8,055 bases of DNA, from contig CANQHB010000034.1 in the NCBI GenBank assembly GCA_947623755.1, positions 1 to 8,055 of the forward strand, given 5' to 3'. Of this stretch, positions 6,683-8,055 are shown piece after piece; position 1 is the stretch's first letter, and every line of letters starts with the position of its first letter. A program made the position numbers and the translations under genes. Source of the DNA: an uncultured Bacilli bacterium. GTDB taxonomy: Bacteria; Bacillota_I; Bacilli_A; RF39; UBA660. Under the pieces are notes generated by a model. It was not told where the DNA came from. It saw only the letters and a list, made by a program, of their open reading frames with translations, and searched no databases.

Positions 6683-8055
6683 TTAATCACTTACTATATA
6701 AGGATTAGAAGTTGTTCCTTTATTATCTCCATCAGGATTTTGTAATGTTACGTTATCAGGTTTTAGGTTGATTACTGGACGCACACCAGACGTAGTGCTG
6801 CTCACGTAGTAATTGTCCAAGAGGCCATTATCATTTACAGTGAACATGCCAGCATCACCGTCAAATCTAGTTGGAGAAATTGTCCAATATGCTTGCCCTG
6901 TATATAACCAATAACTTGTATTGTTTCGACCTCCAAAGCCTCCAGCAAGTATTACTTCATCCATTGTTATTTGACCGATTGGATAATTTAAAGCTTTATT
7001 ACCTCTGCTTGCATGCTCTTTCCATGTATAATAGTCTCTTTGATAATCCGCATTACTTTCAAAATTATCTGGACTACTACTACATCTTAAATCTGGATAT
7101 TGCTCAGTTTTTCTCCATGAACCACCACTACTAGTATCAAATGCTTTATAAAATCCTTTATATGCTGTTATAATCTTATTTGTTCCTCGTACTCCACTTG
7201 TTGCTTCACTTGTCCACCATTCTTTTGCTGTTTGGCTTATTTGCCTATTATTACAAAAGCCCGCATTTTCATCGATATGCTTTAACTGCGCTGGTTCGTC
7301 CAAATTTGTTCCAGTAAACCAGTTTTCTGTTACTCTTGCTATATCGCTTTGTGTAGTATTAGAATGAGTAACACTAAAATCGCTCTCACCTTTTGTTCCG
7401 TAATAATAACCTTCATAAGTATTATCATCTCTTGATGTATTATATGCTTGGCTATTTAAAACATTCGTTCCATTACTACTTGGTGCGCTATTGCCTTTTC
7501 CAGCATAGATTAATCTTATTGTTCCATCGCCATTTATTCGAATGATTCGCCACCAGATAGATTGTCCATCATTTGTCTGCCCGAACTTTAGCCAATTATT
7601 GCTTACAGTTCCTCGGAAAATATAACTTTTTCCATCATCATCAACTGTTTCATATAATCCATTTTGATTCATATTTAAACTAATTGAATCCCCACATCCA
7701 TTGGTACATGATGGTCCAGTTATAAAATCTCCTAGTGTTCCATTTGATTCTAAACCCAAGTTAGATAAGGTTTTATCTGCTGACGTAATATCAAAGTATA
7801 AATAACATTTGGTACCTTTTTTCGTTAAATGTGATATATTTACTTCATTTGCAATATATCCTATTGATATTTTTTCATCTTTTTTGTCTGCTACTTTACA
7901 TATAGATTTTTCTTTATTTAATGCATATCCTTTTGTTGGTATTTCCTCAATACTTTCATATTTATCTTCTTCAGTATTATATGTATCTTTTTCTTTATAC
8001 ATTGCTATAATATTTAAATCGGCTAGTGAATAATTAACTGTTCCAGTCGCTAACT
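6683..8055 (-). CDS. Partial gene: modular, probably exported protein with lectin-like C-terminal domain, 5' end outside window
   Basis: The frame is open to the window edge: 17 codons (LATGTVNYSLADLNIIA) precede the Met at 8002, which has no ribosome binding site, so that Met is internal and the true start is missing. At least 456 residues are visible. Counting from Met 8002: a charged stretch (1-45), a Cys-containing segment with CTNGC at 99-103, the block YIFRGTVSNNWLKF (127-140) joined to WWRIIRINGDGTIRLIY (150-166), a Thr/Asn/Gly-rich middle, and a C-terminal module from about 340 (YPIGQITMDEVILAGG, YWTISP at 372-377, GVRPVINLKPD at 406-416) ending NPYIVSD. From memory, this module resembles DUF6273/C-type-lectin-like domains repeated in many paralogues of uncultured gut Bacilli, often behind a pilin-like N-terminus. 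Six cysteines and its composition suggest secretion, but the signal region is not visible. The function is unknown. Confidence 0.75.
   Translation of the reverse strand, partial: LATGTVNYSLADLNIIAMYKEKDTYNTEEDKYESIEEIPTKGYALNKEKSICKVADKKDEKISIGYIANEVNISHLTKKGTKCYLYFDITSADKTLSNLGLESNGTLGDFITGPSCTNGCGDSISLNMNQNGLYETVDDDGKSYIFRGTVSNNWLKFGQTNDGQSIWWRIIRINGDGTIRLIYAGKGNSAPSSNGTNVLNSQAYNTSRDDNTYEGYYYGTKGESDFSVTHSNTTQSDIARVTENWFTGTNLDEPAQLKHIDENAGFCNNRQISQTAKEWWTSEATSGVRGTNKIITAYKGFYKAFDTSSGGSWRKTEQYPDLRCSSSPDNFESNADYQRDYYTWKEHASRGNKALNYPIGQITMDEVILAGGFGGRNNTSYWLYTGQAYWTISPTRFDGDAGMFTVNDNGLLDNYYVSSTTSGVRPVINLKPDNVTLQNPDGDNKGTTSNPYIVSD

Noticed and set aside
6871..7134. Plus-strand open frame of 87 codons opposite the surface-protein gene
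   Set aside because: The minus-strand protein shows recognisable family motifs across this stretch, and the plus-strand peptide is low-complexity.
7809..8033. Plus-strand hydrophobic open frame of 74 codons at the right end
   Set aside because: Its hydrophobic look comes from reading a Lys/Glu-rich coding strand backwards; the minus-strand frame is open through the whole region.

Overview
The window is low-GC bacterial DNA from a walled member of the Bacillota (Firmicutes). Three things support this: an RNA polymerase delta subunit gene (rpoE), which is essentially confined to that phylum; a complete class A penicillin-binding protein; and the order DUF1934-like gene - argS - rpoE - prfA - prmC, a compressed version of the Bacillus argS/rpoE/prfA neighbourhood. 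TGA is used as a true stop: the PBP gene ends in TGA inside an intrinsic terminator, so the Mycoplasma code is unlikely. The surface-protein gene at the right resembles, from memory, multi-copy genes of uncultured gut Bacilli/Mollicutes-like lineages (RF39-type, 'CAG' genomes). That placement is inference.

Layout. Positions 8-4492 hold five housekeeping genes, all on the minus strand and transcribed right to left: a DUF1934-like small protein, argS (17-nt overlap), rpoE, prfA and prmC (8-nt overlap). A promoter precedes the first gene, a near-consensus promoter precedes rpoE, and a weaker candidate precedes prfA. rpoE ends in an intrinsic terminator. Diverging from this cluster, a bifunctional class A PBP runs on the plus strand (4589-6568). 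It meets a long minus-strand gene (6683 to beyond 8055) tail to tail. The 114 bp between them carry a terminator for each strand and an extra perfect 12-bp inverted repeat.

How they work together. ArgS, RF1 and its glutamine methyltransferase PrmC serve translation. Delta tunes RNA polymerase. The PBP builds peptidoglycan. The minus-strand gene at the right is cut by the window edge, so its N-terminus is missing. It encodes a modular, probably exported protein with a lectin-like C-terminal domain.

The most interesting signal is the 3' end of that gene. Just before a conserved GVRPVINL motif lies a cluster of GAC/TAC/AGC/CTC codons of the kind adenine mutagenesis of AAC codons would give, and a perfect hairpin follows two bases after the stop. 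This resembles a diversity-generating retroelement target, but no reverse transcriptase or template repeat is in the window, so it remains a hypothesis. No tRNA, rRNA, CRISPR or insertion sequence was seen. Outside the genes no stretch exceeds 300 bp.
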